A stretch of 64,000 nucleotides of DNA from Xenorhabdus koppenhoeferi (GCF_900116635.1 NZ_FPBJ01000007.1:43558-107557); one strand, 5' to 3'. Numbered from the stretch's first letter, positions 50,674-62,547 are shown. Notes: generated from the letters alone by a model not told the origin. Program-made: numbers and translations.

Positions 50674-51638
50674 TAGCGATTTCCTGTAGCTGTCGATGGC
50701 GGTTTTGATGATGGCTTTTCTGCTGATGGTTCAGGCAGTACTTGTGGCAACATCTGCATCAAACGCTCATTGGCTGCACGGTAGACTCCCGAAGGTGCCA
50801 TAGGTTCAGATGGGCTATTATCAGCCCCCCACAATAGCAGCAAATAACGCAAGCGTCGCAATTCAGCCAATGGGCGCGCATGGATAACAGCATGAGCCCG
50901 CTGATTGTCTATTTTGACAGAAGAAACTACTGCTACGGGATAACCTTCCGGGAAACGCCCCCCGAGACCGGACGTCACTAAAACATCACCGACACGAATG
51001 TCCGTATCACTTGGCAAAGGTTCTAACTGAAGGTCATCCGAACAGCCCGTGCCACCGGCAATCACACGAATATCATTGCGCAGCACCTGCACAGGCAGTG
51101 CATGAGTTGGATCGCAAATCAGTAATATCCGGCTGCTCAACTGACTCACTGAAATAACTTGCCCCACAACTCCCCGATCACTGATGGCGGGTTGTCCTTC
51201 ATATACCCCATCTTTGGCACCTTTATCGATGACAACTTGATCACGGTAAGGATCCATACCCCCTGAAAGCACCTGCGATACCATCATATGTTCATCACGG
51301 CGCAGTGGCGATCCCAGTAATTCACGCAGACGGGCATTTTCATGCTTCAGTTGATCCAACAGTAACAACTTACTGCTCTGCAATCGCAATTCATTACGCA
51401 GGGTACGATTCTCCAGCTCAAGGTGATTGTGGCTGGTCAACGATTCAGAGATACCGTCCAAAAATTGGCGCGGCCCATTAGCAAGAAAATAGAAAGGACT
51501 CACAGCCGTATCCATATAGCTACGGACTTTATTGAAAACACCAAGGCGGCTGTCTACCACAACCAAAATAATGGCAATAATAACAGCAAAAAAGAGTCGT
51601 AATTGCAGAGAAGGTCCCCTGCTGAAAATCGGCTTCAT
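50673..51638 (-). CDS. mreC: Rod-shape-determining protein MreC
   Basis: This 321-residue protein has an N-terminal membrane helix ([16 protein letters not shown]), a coiled coil at about 65-110 ([20 protein letters not shown]) and a beta-rich periplasmic domain. A proline- and serine-rich tail ends it. It links MreB filaments to the cell-wall synthases. Confidence 0.97.
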   Translation of the reverse strand: MKPIFSRGPSLQLRLFFAVIIAIILVVVDSRLGVFNKVRSYMDTAVSPFYFLANGPRQFLDGISESLTSHNHLELENRTLRNELRLQSSKLLLLDQLKHENARLRELLGSPLRRDEHMMVSQVLSGGMDPYRDQVVIDKGAKDGVYEGQPAISDRGVVGQVISVSQLSSRILLICDPTHALPVQVLRNDIRVIAGGTGCSDDLQLEPLPSDTDIRVGDVLVTSGLGGRFPEGYPVAVVSSVKIDNQRAHAVIHARPLAELRRLRYLLLLWGADNSPSEPMAPSGVYRAANERLMQMLPQVLPEPSAEKPSSKPPSTATGNR

Positions 51639-51745
51639 AAATTGCGCATTGTTGAGCTGTATTGTCTCATACGAGGTAAAACTCCCGAACAGTCAGCAAG
51701 GAGGCATGAGTAAAACACACCAGCCCCCAGCTTGCAGAGTTATTT

Positions 51746-52837
<1,092 letters not shown>

Positions 52838-53047
52838 CTACCAACCACATGAAGCAGCGACAAGGCGCATGGTTAACTACTTTTACTACTTCAATAAAAG
52901 TGGCTACGTTATTCACATCAGAAATACAATATTCTACGTTACTTTTCTCTAACGGAGCAGAAAAAAACTGCATAAAAATAGGCTAATTTCACCAATAATC
53001 TCATCACAACATCCCAAAATGACCTAATGAATCAAAAAAACAACATT

Positions 53048-53080
53048 ATATACCCAATGGATTTCAAGATGCAGCTACCC
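53048..53080. repeat. Half ERIC repeat
   Basis: TATACCCAATGGATTTCAAG followed by ATGCAGC is the left end of an ERIC element without its partner. Confidence 0.75.
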
Positions 53081-53156
53081 CACTTTTCAGGCTTCTATAT
53101 TGCCCTATCACCATTTCAGTAAGTTCAACCAAAATTCATATTCTCTCAAAAATTTT

Positions 53157-53212
53157 GTTCTTCTCCATGTGTTCTTCCCCATGTGTTCTTTCCCATGCGT
53201 TCTTTCCCATGA
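53157..53212. repeat. 14-base tandem repeat, four units
   Basis: Four adjoining units fit GTTCTTYCCCATGY: GTTCTTCTCCATGT, GTTCTTCCCCATGT, GTTCTTTCCCATGC and GTTCTTTCCCATGA. The period is 14 bases, so it is not a codon-phased repeat. Confidence 0.85.
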
Positions 53213-53340
53213 AAGTCATAAGCCTGTTTTAAGTATAAAAGTAATAGATAAATTTGGTGATAATTACGGTAATCCTTACCCAAATATCGTCACTTTCAGC
53301 GGCAATCGAAAAAAATAAGGATTATTCTGAACCCATTATC

Positions 53341-53467
53341 TATACACACTGGATTTCAAGTTGCATCGCGACGGCAAGAGAGCAAATCCCCGGGAGCATA
53401 GATAACTATGTGACCGGGGTGAGCGAGCGCAGCCAACAAAGAGGCAGTTTGAAAGACGAAGTGTATA
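53341..53467. repeat. Full-length ERIC element
   Basis: 127 bases with both ends and the centre (GTGACCGGGGTGAGCGAGCG), the usual ERIC length. It is the best preserved copy in the window and shares its right half with the remnant at 38562-38627. Confidence 0.92.
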
Positions 53468-53663
53468 AAACACTCCCCTTATTGTTATCCTGTATATTAT
53501 TATCTTTTACGGTGCCATCCTGAACAAAAATAAGTAACCACAGTTTTACCGCTCTCTATCACAATATTGTTGCCTGCCTGTTTCAGCTCATCAGATTTTA
53601 TCTATATTGTGGTGATACCAAACAGGTAATGGTGTCAGATAGATATCCATCCGGAGAATGCAC

Positions 53664-54638
53664 ATGAAAGCCTTATTACTTGACCAACAAGAAACATTGT
53701 CAGCATCCATCCAAGATATTGATGCATCTCAGTTGCCATCAGGTGATGTGACCGTTGATATTTATTGGTCAACGCTTAATTACAAAGATGCCCGGGCCAT
53801 TACCGGTACAGGGAAAATCGTCCGTCAATTTCCGATGGTTCCAGGAATAGATTTTTCCGGTGTCGTTCATCACTCAGAAGATCCCCGTTTTCATGTCGGC
53901 CAGCATGTTTTGCTGACTGGATGGGGGGTAGGAGAAACCCACTGGGGCGGGCTGGCAGAACAAGCGAAAGTGCTTGGAGACTGGCTGACACCATTACCAC
54001 AAGGATTAAATCCCAGACAAGCCATGATCATCGGCACAGCAGGCTTTACCGCTATGCTATGTGTTATGGCACTGGAACAAGGGGAAGTGACACCTGAAAA
54101 TGGAGACATTGCCGTCACAGGTGCCAGCGGTGGTGTAGGTAGTACAGCGATTACCCTGTTGTCACAATTGGGTTATTCCGTTGTCGCAATTAGCAGCAAA
54201 CCTGATAGTCATGATTACCTTCTCTCACTGGGTGCAGAAGAAGTTTTACCCACCAGTGATTTCAACCGATCATCTCGTCCGTTGGAGAAACAACGTTGGG
54301 CGGGTGTCATTGATACCCTTGGTGGCACGGTATTAGCGACTTTATTAGCACAAGTAAACTACAATGGGGTGGTCGCGGCCTGCGGTCTGGCGAGTGACAG
54401 CCAGCTTTCTGCCACCGTGATGCCCTTTATTTTGCGCAATATTCGTTTACAGGGCGTTGAATCGGTCACCGTTGCCGCCTCAAAACGTCCTGCCATTTGG
54501 CAACGGTTGCAAAAACTACTTCCAGCTTCCTTTTATCAGCAAATTGCCAATGAAATCACATTAGAACAAGTATTCGAGCACGCTAACAAGTTGATAAACA
54601 ATCAGTCTACTGGCAGAACCATCGTGAAAATGCGCTGA
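53664..54638 (+). CDS. acuI: Acrylyl-CoA reductase (MDR family)
   Basis: This 324-residue zinc-free medium-chain dehydrogenase/reductase matches AcuI/YhdH (MKALLLDQQETL, LTGWGVGETHWGGLAEQA, the nucleotide-binding VTGASGGVGSTAI, and FILRNIRLQGVESV). It reduces toxic acrylyl-CoA to propionyl-CoA with NADPH. The ATG at 53664 has CCGGAGA seven bases upstream; the ATG six bases earlier is too close to that site. Confidence 0.96.
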   Translation: MKALLLDQQETLSASIQDIDASQLPSGDVTVDIYWSTLNYKDARAITGTGKIVRQFPMVPGIDFSGVVHHSEDPRFHVGQHVLLTGWGVGETHWGGLAEQAKVLGDWLTPLPQGLNPRQAMIIGTAGFTAMLCVMALEQGEVTPENGDIAVTGASGGVGSTAITLLSQLGYSVVAISSKPDSHDYLLSLGAEEVLPTSDFNRSSRPLEKQRWAGVIDTLGGTVLATLLAQVNYNGVVAACGLASDSQLSATVMPFILRNIRLQGVESVTVAASKRPAIWQRLQKLLPASFYQQIANEITLEQVFEHANKLINNQSTGRTIVKMR

Positions 54639-54793
54639 TAAGACCAGTACTTAGCTGCTAAATGCCTCGATATGTTTATAATGTCGGACTTCATCGTCAA
54701 ATTTACAAATCTAGCTATCAGAAAGAGATGACAAACCGTCAACATCGAGTTATCTTGGTCGATTGTTGACAGATTGCCGGAGATACCCGCACA

Positions 54794-55246
54794 ATGGCAG
54801 ACAAGTTTCGCATTTTACTCTTGAATGGTCCCAACCTGAACCTGTTGGGAACACGAGAGCCAGAGACCTACGGCAAGTTAACGCTTGATGATATTGTTAA
54901 CAAACTGTCAAAAGAAGCTCACCAATCAGGGGTTGAATTATCCCATCTGCAATCCAATGCAGAATCTGAACTGATTGAGAGAATTCATTCAGCACGGGAA
55001 GATACTGATTTTATTTTGATTAACCCCGCAGCATACACGCATACCAGCGTGGCACTACGCGATGCACTTCTGGCGGTGAATATCCCATTTATTGAAATTC
55101 ACCTCTCTAATGTGCATGCCCGTGAACCATTCCGTCACCACTCATATCTTTCCGATATCGCAGTAGGTGTAATCTGCGGGCTGGGGGCAGAGGGTTATAG
55201 CTTCGCATTACAGGCAGCGGTTAACCGCTTGTCAACATCCAACTAA
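54794..55246 (+). CDS. aroQ: Type II 3-dehydroquinate dehydratase
   Basis: This 150-residue protein has the type II fold motifs: [20 protein letters not shown] with the catalytic Arg21 and Tyr26, and the conserved [19 protein letters not shown]. It catalyses the third step of the shikimate pathway. E. coli uses the unrelated AroD; the aroQ-accB-accC order is common in Yersinia, Photorhabdus and others. Confidence 0.98.
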   Translation: MADKFRILLLNGPNLNLLGTREPETYGKLTLDDIVNKLSKEAHQSGVELSHLQSNAESELIERIHSAREDTDFILINPAAYTHTSVALRDALLAVNIPFIEIHLSNVHAREPFRHHSYLSDIAVGVICGLGAEGYSFALQAAVNRLSTSN

Positions 55247-55273
55247 TTTATATAAAAGTACGGAATCACACTC

Positions 55274-55729
55274 ATGGATATTCGTAAGATAAAAAAACTG
55301 ATTGAGCTGGTCGAAGAATCTGGTATTTCTGAACTGGAAATTTCTGAAGGTGAAGAATCAGTGCGCATCAGCCGCACAACCGTTGCTCCCGCGATGCCAG
55401 TGACTCAGCAATATATCTCTGCGCCTGTTCAACAGCCAGTACAACCTGCCATAGCAACTCGAATAGCCGCAGCAGAAGACCCAGCAGAGATCAGCGGTTA
55501 TATAGTTCGTTCACCAATGGTCGGTACTTTCTATCGTTCACCAAGCCCTGATGCGAAACCTTTCATTGAAGTCGGCCAGCATGTTAATCAGGGTGAAACC
55601 CTGTGCATCGTTGAAGCGATGAAAATGATGAACCAGATCGACGCTGATAAAACCGGCGTAGTAAAAGCCATTCTGGTTCAAGATGGCCAACCTGTTGAAT
55701 TCGACGAGCCACTGGTCATTATCGAATAA
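55274..55729 (+). CDS. accB: Biotin carboxyl carrier protein of acetyl-CoA carboxylase
   Basis: This 151-residue protein has an N-terminal oligomerisation segment, a proline/glutamine-rich linker (about 38-65) and the C-terminal biotinyl domain with biotinylated Lys117 in VEAMKMMNQ. It carries carboxyl groups in the first step of fatty-acid synthesis. It lies 12 bases before accC. Confidence 0.98.
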   Translation: MDIRKIKKLIELVEESGISELEISEGEESVRISRTTVAPAMPVTQQYISAPVQQPVQPAIATRIAAAEDPAEISGYIVRSPMVGTFYRSPSPDAKPFIEVGQHVNQGETLCIVEAMKMMNQIDADKTGVVKAILVQDGQPVEFDEPLVIIE

Positions 55730-55741
55730 TGAGGCGTCCCC

Positions 55742-57091
55742 ATGCTTGAAAAAATTGTCATTGCTAACCGTGGTGAAATTGCACTGCGTATCCTGAGAGC
55801 CTGTAAGGAACTTGGGATCAAAACTGTTGCTGTACACTCTTCGGCAGATCGTGACCTGAAGCACGTCCTGCTGGCAGACGAAACAATCTGCATCGGCCCT
55901 GCGGCATCAGCAAAAAGTTACCTGAACATTCCCGCCATTATCTCAGCAGCGGAAATTACCTGCGCACAGGCAATCCATCCGGGTTATGGTTTCCTGTCTG
56001 AAAACGCTGACTTTGCTGAACAGGTCGAACGTTCCGGTTTTGTTTTCATCGGCCCGAAAGCGGACACCATCCGTTTGATGGGGGATAAAGTTTCCGCTAT
56101 CAGTGCGATGAAAAAAGCGGGTGTTCCTTGTGTTCCCGGCTCTGACGGCCCATTGGGTGATGATGCCGAGAAGAACAAAACGATTGCAAACCGTATCGGT
56201 TATCCGGTGATCATCAAGGCATCGGGCGGCGGTGGCGGTCGTGGTATGCGCGTTGTACGCAGCGACAAAGATCTGGAACAATCCATCGCCATGACCCGCG
56301 CAGAAGCCAAAGCAGCTTTCAACAACGATATGGTATACATGGAGAAATTCCTTGAGAATCCACGTCACATTGAAATTCAGGTATTGGCTGATGGTCAGGG
56401 CAATGCACTCTATCTGGCTGAACGTGACTGCTCCATGCAGCGTCGTCACCAGAAAGTCGTGGAAGAAGCACCTGCACCTGGCATTTCACCAGAGCTGCGC
56501 CGCAGCATCGGTGAACGCTGTTCCAATGCGTGTATCGAAATCGGCTATCGCGGAGCGGGTACATTTGAGTTCCTGTATGAAAACGGTGAATTCTACTTTA
56601 TTGAGATGAATACCCGTATTCAGGTTGAGCATCCTGTGACTGAGATGATCACTGGCATTGACCTGATCAAAGAACAGCTGCGCATTGCCTCAGGTATGCC
56701 GCTGTCCATCAAACAGGAAGATATCGAAATCGAAGGTCATGCGATCGAATGCCGTATCAACGCGGAAGATCCGAAAACCTTCCTGCCAAGTCCAGGCAAA
56801 ATCACCCATTTCCACTCACCGGGTGGGTTTGGTGTGCGCTGGGAATCCCATATCTATGCAGGATATACCGTGCCACCTTACTATGACTCTATGATCGGCA
56901 AGCTGATTACTTACGGCGAAACCCGTGAAGTGGCGATTGCGCGTATGAAGAACGCACTGGCTGAATTGATCATCGATGGCATCAAGACCAACATCGACCT
57001 GCAACTGTCAATCATGAATGACGAAAACTTCCAGAAAGGCGGAACCAATATCCACTATCTGGAGAAGAAACTCGGCTTGCAGGACAAGTAA
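55742..57091 (+). CDS. accC: Biotin carboxylase subunit of acetyl-CoA carboxylase
   Basis: This 449-residue ATP-grasp enzyme (E. coli 449) begins [18 protein letters not shown]. It has the glycine-rich loop [12 protein letters not shown] near 159, the active-site [15 protein letters not shown] near 288 and a C-terminal lid. It carboxylates the biotin on AccB. Confidence 0.98.
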   Translation: MLEKIVIANRGEIALRILRACKELGIKTVAVHSSADRDLKHVLLADETICIGPAASAKSYLNIPAIISAAEITCAQAIHPGYGFLSENADFAEQVERSGFVFIGPKADTIRLMGDKVSAISAMKKAGVPCVPGSDGPLGDDAEKNKTIANRIGYPVIIKASGGGGGRGMRVVRSDKDLEQSIAMTRAEAKAAFNNDMVYMEKFLENPRHIEIQVLADGQGNALYLAERDCSMQRRHQKVVEEAPAPGISPELRRSIGERCSNACIEIGYRGAGTFEFLYENGEFYFIEMNTRIQVEHPVTEMITGIDLIKEQLRIASGMPLSIKQEDIEIEGHAIECRINAEDPKTFLPSPGKITHFHSPGGFGVRWESHIYAGYTVPPYYDSMIGKLITYGETREVAIARMKNALAELIIDGIKTNIDLQLSIMNDENFQKGGTNIHYLEKKLGLQDK

Positions 57092-57147
57092 AGTCTCTTT
57101 AGCTCTTATTTGATGTTTTCCAGGCTAGCTGAATAGCATTCCACCTC

Positions 57148-57179
57148 AATCCACCCGCAATGCAGGTGGATTTTTTATT
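57148..57179 (+). terminator. Terminator after accBC
   Basis: AATCCACC and GGTGGATT form an eight-base stem with a nine-base loop followed by TTTTATT. Confidence 0.88.
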
Positions 57180-57261
57180 ATCCTGATTATGATTAGGTAA
57201 CCATCTGTTCATTGCCGTACAATTCCCCCATATTGTTTCATGTAAGTTACCCGGAGAACGG

Positions 57262-57504
57262 ATGGACAGACGATTTGTTCAATCCCATAAAGAAGCGCGT
57301 TGGGCAGTATTCCTGACGTTAGCTTATCTTGTTGGTTGGCTGCTGAGTGCCTATCTACCCAGTGATGCCATCGGCATAACTGGATTACCCCGCTGGTTTG
57401 AACTGGCTTGCCTGTTGCTGCCAGCCTTATTTATCATCCTTTGCTGGTTGATGATCAAATTTATATTCAAGGATATTCAGCTGGAGGATTCTGATGCAAA
57501 GTGA
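57262..57504 (+). CDS. yhdT: Small membrane protein YhdT
   Basis: This 80-residue DUF997 protein has two membrane segments (LTLAYLVGWLLSAYL; ACLLLPALFIILCWLMIKF). It is always found just before panF, which it overlaps by 11 bases, and may assist it; its function is not established. Confidence 0.93.
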   Translation: MDRRFVQSHKEARWAVFLTLAYLVGWLLSAYLPSDAIGITGLPRWFELACLLLPALFIILCWLMIKFIFKDIQLEDSDAK

Positions 57505-58939
57505 AGTAATTTTGCCTCTGCTGGGATATTTGGCGTTGGTTTTTCTGCTATCAATCTATGCTTATCGCCGCCGTCAAACGGGCGATTTCCTGAATGAATA
57601 CTTTCTCGGCAATCGTTCAATGGGTGGATTTGTTCTGGCAATGACAATGACTGCAACCTATATCAGTGCCAGCTCATTTATCGGGGGACCGGGCGCTGCG
57701 TATAAATATGGTATCGGCTGGGTTTTATTGTCGCTGATCCAGCTGCCTGCGATCTGGCTTTCCCTGAGCGTCTTGGGGAAAAAATTTGCTATTCTCGCCC
57801 GCCGCTACAACGCGGTGACGCTCAATGACATGCTTTATGCACGTTACAAGAGCCGTTTTTTGGTCTGGATTGCCAGCTTGAGCCTGTTAGTTGCCTTCAT
57901 CGGAGCCATGACCGTGCAATTCATCGGAGGGGCTCGCTTGCTCGAAACGGCTGCGGGGATACCTTACGGCACAGGATTGCTTATTTTCGGCATTTCAATT
58001 GCCCTTTACACCGCATTCGGCGGATTCAGAGCCAGTGTTCTCAATGATGCCTTACAAGGGCTGGTGATGCTACTGGGAACCGTCCTATTGCTGGCAGGCA
58101 CTATCTACAAAGCAGGTGGATTATCCGCTGCGGTCACGACTCTGCGCACGATTGACCCAAATCTGGTTTCACCTCACGGTGCCGATAACATCCTGACAGG
58201 GCCATTTATGGCATCCTTCTGGGTCTTGGTCTGCTTTGGCGTGATTGGGCTGCCACATACTGCCGTGCGCTGCATTTCCTACAAAGACAGCAAAGCGGTT
58301 CATCGTGGAATTGTTCTTGGTACAATCGTCATGGCAATCCTCATGTTCGGTATGCATCTTGCAGGTGCGCTGGGGCGGGCAATCATTCCTGATCTGACCA
58401 TCCCCGACCAAGTGATCCCAACCCTGATGATAACCGTACTGCCTCCTGTTGCTGCGGGGATTTTCCTTGCAGCCCCTATGGCAGCTATTATGTCCACCAT
58501 TAATGCCCAATTGCTGCAATCTTCTGCCACTATCGTTAAAGATCTCTATTTAAATTTGTTTCCAGAACAGATCAAACAAGAGAAAAAATTGTCTCGTATC
58601 TCCAGTTATTCCACCCTATTTCTCTGCACATTACTGCTGCTGGCTGCATGGCATCCACCAGAGATGATCATTTGGCTAAATCTGCTGGCATTTGGCGGCC
58701 TGCAAGCCGTTTTCCTCTGGCCTCTGGTTCTGGGGTTATACTGGGAAAAAGCCAATGCTTACGGAGCGATAAGTTCAATGTTGGTAGGTGCAGCGAGCTA
58801 TACGCTGCTGGCAACGTTCAATATCCAGCTTCTCGGTTTCCACCCCATCGTACCATCACTGTTGCTAAGTTTACTGGCATTCAGGATCGGGAATAGGGTG
58901 GGTAATAAACAAATACAACAAACCACTGTGCCTCAATAA
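57494..58939 (+). CDS. panF: Sodium/pantothenate symporter
   Basis: This 481-residue solute:sodium symporter has about 13 membrane segments and the SSS-family signature (FLGNRSMGGFVLAMTMTATY, then ISASSFIGGPGAAYKYG). It imports pantothenate, the precursor of coenzyme A, with Na+. It is translationally coupled to yhdT. Confidence 0.97.
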   Translation: MQSEVILPLLGYLALVFLLSIYAYRRRQTGDFLNEYFLGNRSMGGFVLAMTMTATYISASSFIGGPGAAYKYGIGWVLLSLIQLPAIWLSLSVLGKKFAILARRYNAVTLNDMLYARYKSRFLVWIASLSLLVAFIGAMTVQFIGGARLLETAAGIPYGTGLLIFGISIALYTAFGGFRASVLNDALQGLVMLLGTVLLLAGTIYKAGGLSAAVTTLRTIDPNLVSPHGADNILTGPFMASFWVLVCFGVIGLPHTAVRCISYKDSKAVHRGIVLGTIVMAILMFGMHLAGALGRAIIPDLTIPDQVIPTLMITVLPPVAAGIFLAAPMAAIMSTINAQLLQSSATIVKDLYLNLFPEQIKQEKKLSRISSYSTLFLCTLLLLAAWHPPEMIIWLNLLAFGGLQAVFLWPLVLGLYWEKANAYGAISSMLVGAASYTLLATFNIQLLGFHPIVPSLLLSLLAFRIGNRVGNKQIQQTTVPQ

Positions 58940-58977
58940 TCGCATTGTGACTTTATTTTCACAAAAAGAGAATTTTT

Positions 58978-59859
58978 ATGCCTTGGATACAATTAAGATT
59001 AAACACTACGGGACAACAAGCTGAAGCATTAGGCGATGAGCTGATAGAAAGTGGTGCCGTTTCAGTCACTTTTCAGGATAGCCACGATACCCCGATTTTT
59101 GAGCCTCTGCCGGGAGAAACCCGCTTATGGGGCGATACAGATATCATCGGCCTGTACGATGCTGAAACAGACATGAAGGCGGTTGTAAGCCAACTGGAAC
59201 AGGTTCCACTGCTGGGTAAGGGTTTTACCCACAAAATCGAACAACTGGAAGATAAGGACTGGGAACGCGAATGGATGGATAACTTCCACCCGATGCTTTT
59301 CGGCAAGCGTCTTTGGATATGTCCTAGCTGGCGCGAAGTTCCAGAGCCAGATGCAGTTAATGTCATGCTTGATCCGGGTCTGGCATTCGGAACCGGTACT
59401 CACCCGACAACTTCTCTTTGCCTGCAATGGCTTGATGGCCTTGAGCTGGAAGGTAAAACTGTTATCGATTTTGGCTGTGGCTCAGGTATTTTGGCTATCG
59501 CGGCGCTGAAATTAGGGGCAAAGCAAGCTATCGGCATTGATATCGACCCACAAGCGATTCAAGCAAGTCGGGTTAACGCTGAACGTAACGGCGTATCTGA
59601 CCAGCTAACTCTCTACCTGTCTAAAGATCAGCCCAAAGATCTCGAATGTGACATCGTGATTGCCAACATCTTAGCGGGTCCACTGCGTGAATTGGCACCA
59701 ATCATCGGCTCACTGCCTAAATCTGGTGGATTCTTAGGCTTGTCTGGTGTTCTGGCCAGTCAGGCTGAAGGAGTTGCCCAAGCCTATAACAATGAATTTG
59801 TTATCGATCCGATAGCCGAACAAGAAGAATGGTGTCGTATCACAGGGATTAAAAAATAA
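58978..59859 (+). CDS. prmA: Ribosomal protein L11 methyltransferase
   Basis: This 293-residue protein (E. coli 293) has an N-terminal L11-recognition domain and a C-terminal SAM-dependent methyltransferase with motif [17 protein letters not shown] near 161 and [10 protein letters not shown]. It trimethylates L11. It lies between panF and dusB as in E. coli. Confidence 0.98.
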   Translation: MPWIQLRLNTTGQQAEALGDELIESGAVSVTFQDSHDTPIFEPLPGETRLWGDTDIIGLYDAETDMKAVVSQLEQVPLLGKGFTHKIEQLEDKDWEREWMDNFHPMLFGKRLWICPSWREVPEPDAVNVMLDPGLAFGTGTHPTTSLCLQWLDGLELEGKTVIDFGCGSGILAIAALKLGAKQAIGIDIDPQAIQASRVNAERNGVSDQLTLYLSKDQPKDLECDIVIANILAGPLRELAPIIGSLPKSGGFLGLSGVLASQAEGVAQAYNNEFVIDPIAEQEEWCRITGIKK

Positions 59860-60075
59860 TCAATTAATACCTATTGAAAAGCGAGATTATCCACTAAAAT
59901 AATTACCCAGGAGGTCTATTGGTGGTAATCCGCTCTCTTTGTGATTAGAAATGTAAGTATTAATAAATTTTACCCGTAACATATAAGTACCTGTTATTTA
60001 ACAATAATAAGTCTGATTTAGGAAAGTCAACTGGAAAAAATCCGTTATAAATATCGATTCGCTCAAAGTTTGGCC

Positions 60076-60104
60076 TTTCATATCTCGTGAAAAATGCGTA
60101 ATAT
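60076..60104 (+). promoter_or_regulatory. Probable dusB-fis promoter
   Basis: TTTCAT (60076-60081) and TAATAT (60099-60104) are 17 bases apart, followed by a GC-rich discriminator ACGCGCCC. A GC-rich discriminator fits the stringent, growth-rate-dependent control known for the E. coli dusB-fis promoter. The exact start is inferred. Confidence 0.5.
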
Positions 60105-60142
60105 ACGCGCCCTTAGTCACAGTTGACCACTCTTTCTTCGCT

Positions 60143-61126
60143 ATGCGTATCGGACAATACCAGTTGAAAAACTGTCTTATTGCAGCTCCTATGGCTGGCA
60201 TAACAGATCGCCCATTTCGATCTCTTTGCTATCACATGGGTGCAGGAATGACAGTCTCAGAAATGCTTTCTTCCAATCCTCAGGTTTGGAAGACGGATAA
60301 ATCCCGGCTGCGTATGGTTCATAGCGACGAACCAGGCGTTCGTTCTGTACAAATTGCCGGAAGTGATCCCGATGAAATGGCGGCGGCAGCGAAAATTAAC
60401 GTCGACAATGGCGCTCAGATCATCGATATCAATATGGGGTGCCCAGCCAAAAAGGTGAATCGAAAGCTGGCAGGTTCTGCATTACTACGTTATCCAGAAT
60501 TGGTTGAAAAAATCCTTTCTGCGGTGGTCAATACGGTAGATGTTCCGGTCACGCTGAAAATTCGCACAGGTTGGTCACCAGAGGAACGTAACTGTGTGGA
60601 AATTGCCCAATTGGCCGAACGTTGTGGTATTCAGGCTCTTACGATACATGGCAGGACACGAACTTGTCTGTTTAATGGTGAGGCCGAATATGACAATATC
60701 CGGGCAGTTAAGCAGACTGTTGCCATTCCAATTATTGCTAATGGTGACATTACTGACCCGCTAAAAGCCAGAGCAGTGCTTGAATACACCGGGGCTGATG
60801 CCCTGATGATAGGCCGCGCTGCTCAGGGAAGACCCTGGATCTTTCGGGAAATCCAGCACTATCTGGAAACAGGAAAATTGCTGCCACCGATGCCCCTTGG
60901 CGACGTGCAGCATTTAATGGGCGAACATATACGAGAACTGCACGACTTTTACGGTCAAGGCAAAGGAGTTCGTATTGCACGCAAGCATGTATCTTGGTAT
61001 CTCAAGGAACATGCTCCTGCTGACCAGTTTCGGCGCTCATTCAACGCCATTGAGGATGCCAGCGAACAGCTGGAGGCGTTGGAAGCATACTTCGAAAATT
61101 TTTGCGTAAATAAAGAAAAGAGCTGA
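60143..61126 (+). CDS. dusB: tRNA-dihydrouridine synthase B
   Basis: This 327-residue FMN enzyme matches DusB ([20 protein letters not shown], the active-site [20 protein letters not shown] with the catalytic cysteine near 100, and [13 protein letters not shown]). It reduces U17 in tRNAs. It is the first gene of the dusB-fis operon, eight bases before fis. Confidence 0.97.
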   Translation: MRIGQYQLKNCLIAAPMAGITDRPFRSLCYHMGAGMTVSEMLSSNPQVWKTDKSRLRMVHSDEPGVRSVQIAGSDPDEMAAAAKINVDNGAQIIDINMGCPAKKVNRKLAGSALLRYPELVEKILSAVVNTVDVPVTLKIRTGWSPEERNCVEIAQLAERCGIQALTIHGRTRTCLFNGEAEYDNIRAVKQTVAIPIIANGDITDPLKARAVLEYTGADALMIGRAAQGRPWIFREIQHYLETGKLLPPMPLGDVQHLMGEHIRELHDFYGQGKGVRIARKHVSWYLKEHAPADQFRRSFNAIEDASEQLEALEAYFENFCVNKEKS

Positions 61127-61133
61127 CAGAACT

Positions 61134-61430
61134 ATGTTCGAACAACGCGTAAATTCTGATGTACTAACCGTTGCTACTGTAAATTCACAAGATCAGGTAA
61201 CTCAAAAACCCCTTCGTGACTCAGTTAAACAAGCACTGAAGAACTATTTTGCACAACTGAACGGTCAAGACGTTAATGACCTGTATGAGCTGGTACTGGC
61301 TGAAGTAGAACAACCACTGTTGGACATGGTTATGCAGTACACCCGTGGTAACCAAACCCGTGCAGCACTGATGATGGGAATCAACCGTGGTACTCTGCGT
61401 AAGAAATTGAAAAAATACGGCATGAACTGA
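61134..61430 (+). CDS. fis: DNA-binding nucleoid protein Fis
   Basis: This 98-residue protein is nearly identical to E. coli Fis. It has a flexible N-terminal hairpin region and the C-terminal helix-turn-helix [22 protein letters not shown]. It activates rRNA promoters, bends DNA and assists site-specific recombination. A strong terminator follows. Confidence 0.99.
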   Translation: MFEQRVNSDVLTVATVNSQDQVTQKPLRDSVKQALKNYFAQLNGQDVNDLYELVLAEVEQPLLDMVMQYTRGNQTRAALMMGINRGTLRKKLKKYGMN

Positions 61431-61457
61431 TCCTAGTCTTATATCATGTTGTTAAAG

Positions 61458-61492
61458 AAGCACTTTCTCGTTTGGGGAAGTGCTTTTTTTTG
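61458..61492 (+). terminator. Terminator after fis
   Basis: AGCACTT and AAGTGCT form the stem, with TTTTTTTTG following. Confidence 0.9.
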
Positions 61493-61854
61493 TTTTTGTT
61501 TATACAAATGTTTATACATAGTTCACTGAAAAAACCTATAAGCAATAGATAAGATGAAAACATGAACAAAGTAGAAATAGAGCACTGCCAACGAACACCT
61601 TTATCAAAGAGAAACCAATACACTTGACGTTCAGAACTATAGAGAGTCACGACGCATTTCGTCGGAAGATATTGAGAGATTGAAACGATAGCTAATTGAT
61701 ATCCCACCAATAAGAAGATTTCTTCATAACTGCTATCACCTGAGTTTTTCGCAATAACATAATAGGCAGTGCCACCCCATCAACGCCAATAACATTCAGT
61801 GAGCAATGAAATGAGGTGACTATTTCCCTGATGTCTTTTTTGACATTAAAATAA
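61493..61854. other. Spacer between fis and the Ner-like gene, no supported gene
   Basis: Leftward open frames of 88 and 93 codons cross this stretch. They lack a ribosome-binding site and a family match, and one overlaps the Ner-like gene in another frame. The core gene order ends here, so the stretch probably marks the edge of an accessory island. Confidence 0.4.
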
Positions 61855-62118
61855 TTATTTTTCTGGTTTTTCACGAACTTTACGTTCAATAAAATTACCA
61901 TACATATCAAAATAGCGGCTAGGCCAGATTTCAGAGGGATGTATTTCGAGATAGTTAGCGATAATCCATTCACCTTTCGGCCAAGGACGAGAAAGTGTAT
62001 TCGCTAATGTTGATGAACTGAGTCCCGCTTCACGGGAAACAGCCGCTAAGGTTGTACCGCGCTTACGCAATGCAGCAATAATATCGGCTTGATGCCAGTC
62101 TTTTTTTATATCAATCAT
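61855..62118 (-). CDS. Ner-like (Nlp/SfsB family) DNA-binding regulator
   Basis: This 87-residue protein has the Ner/Nlp helix-turn-helix found in the phage Mu Ner repressor and in SfsB: DWHQADIIAALRKRGTTLAA, then LSSSTLANTLSRPWPKGEWI and IHPSEIWPSRY. I chose the ATG at 62118 (MIDIKKDWHQAD); an ATG at 62136 would add six residues. Ner-type proteins repress early phage promoters or act as regulators in host genomes. Upstream lies a GC-rich structured element that would form its 5' leader. Confidence 0.85.
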   Translation of the reverse strand: MIDIKKDWHQADIIAALRKRGTTLAAVSREAGLSSSTLANTLSRPWPKGEWIIANYLEIHPSEIWPSRYFDMYGNFIERKVREKPEK

Positions 62119-62164
62119 TCCTGCTACCCCTTCCATTCATTAATATTGATGGTGGTGATTCAGA

Positions 62165-62330
62165 CAGGGTTTGCACTACCGGGAACGATCGTCCGGCGAG
62201 GCCGAAGCCTCCCCTGCCTGAACCGCCATTGAATAGGTGCGAGCAGGCGCACTGGCAGAAACTTCCTACCAGTGGATCGTTCTAACAGGGGTGCAAATCC
62301 CTGACCACTAGATTTTGCTAATGGCGGGGC
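62165..62330 (-). ncRNA. Structured GC-rich element, possible C4/P4-type immunity RNA
   Basis: Read leftward (toward the Ner-like gene), the element has several perfect stems. CCGCCATT/AATGGCGG (about 62223-62230 with 62320-62327) closes a domain. Inside it, CAGGG/CCCTG has the loop ATTTGCAC (62286-62303), and CACTGG/CCAGTG lies at 62249-62274. Outside it, GAGGC/GCCTC has a four-base loop (62198-62211). Loop sequences are complementary to a downstream part of the same transcript: TTTGCAC with GTGCAAA (62170-62176) and GAACGATC with GATCGTTC (62183-62190 with 62275-62282). This antisense-plus-target layout is that of the C4 RNA of P1/P7 and the CI RNA of P4. Identity rests on architecture only. 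Confidence 0.45.
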
Positions 62331-62547
62331 TACTTTAACTGATTGGTTTATCTGGTTCAATAAGCGAATCAGTATAAAAACTTAACTTTTTGCGTTATAT
62401 GCTGTCCAGATGAGATCTGATACCTTTCTACTTTGAGTTCAAGCAAATATGACAGTCAACTCCGTGCTAGTAAAGGATGTTAGGGAGATCCCAAACTCAG
62501 AATAATAGTTCTTTCTTCAATCAAATTTTTTGTAACGAAAAAAATAA

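Noticed and set aside
53157..53212. Possible CRISPR array
   Set aside because: The 14-base units adjoin directly without unique spacers and no cas genes are near.
61692..61973. 93-codon leftward frame overlapping the Ner-like gene
   Set aside because: It shares DNA with the well-supported Ner-like frame and has no recognisable domain.
62160..62360. 66-codon leftward frame over the structured element
   Set aside because: The region is explained by paired RNA stems; the peptide is Pro/Arg-rich with no family likeness.
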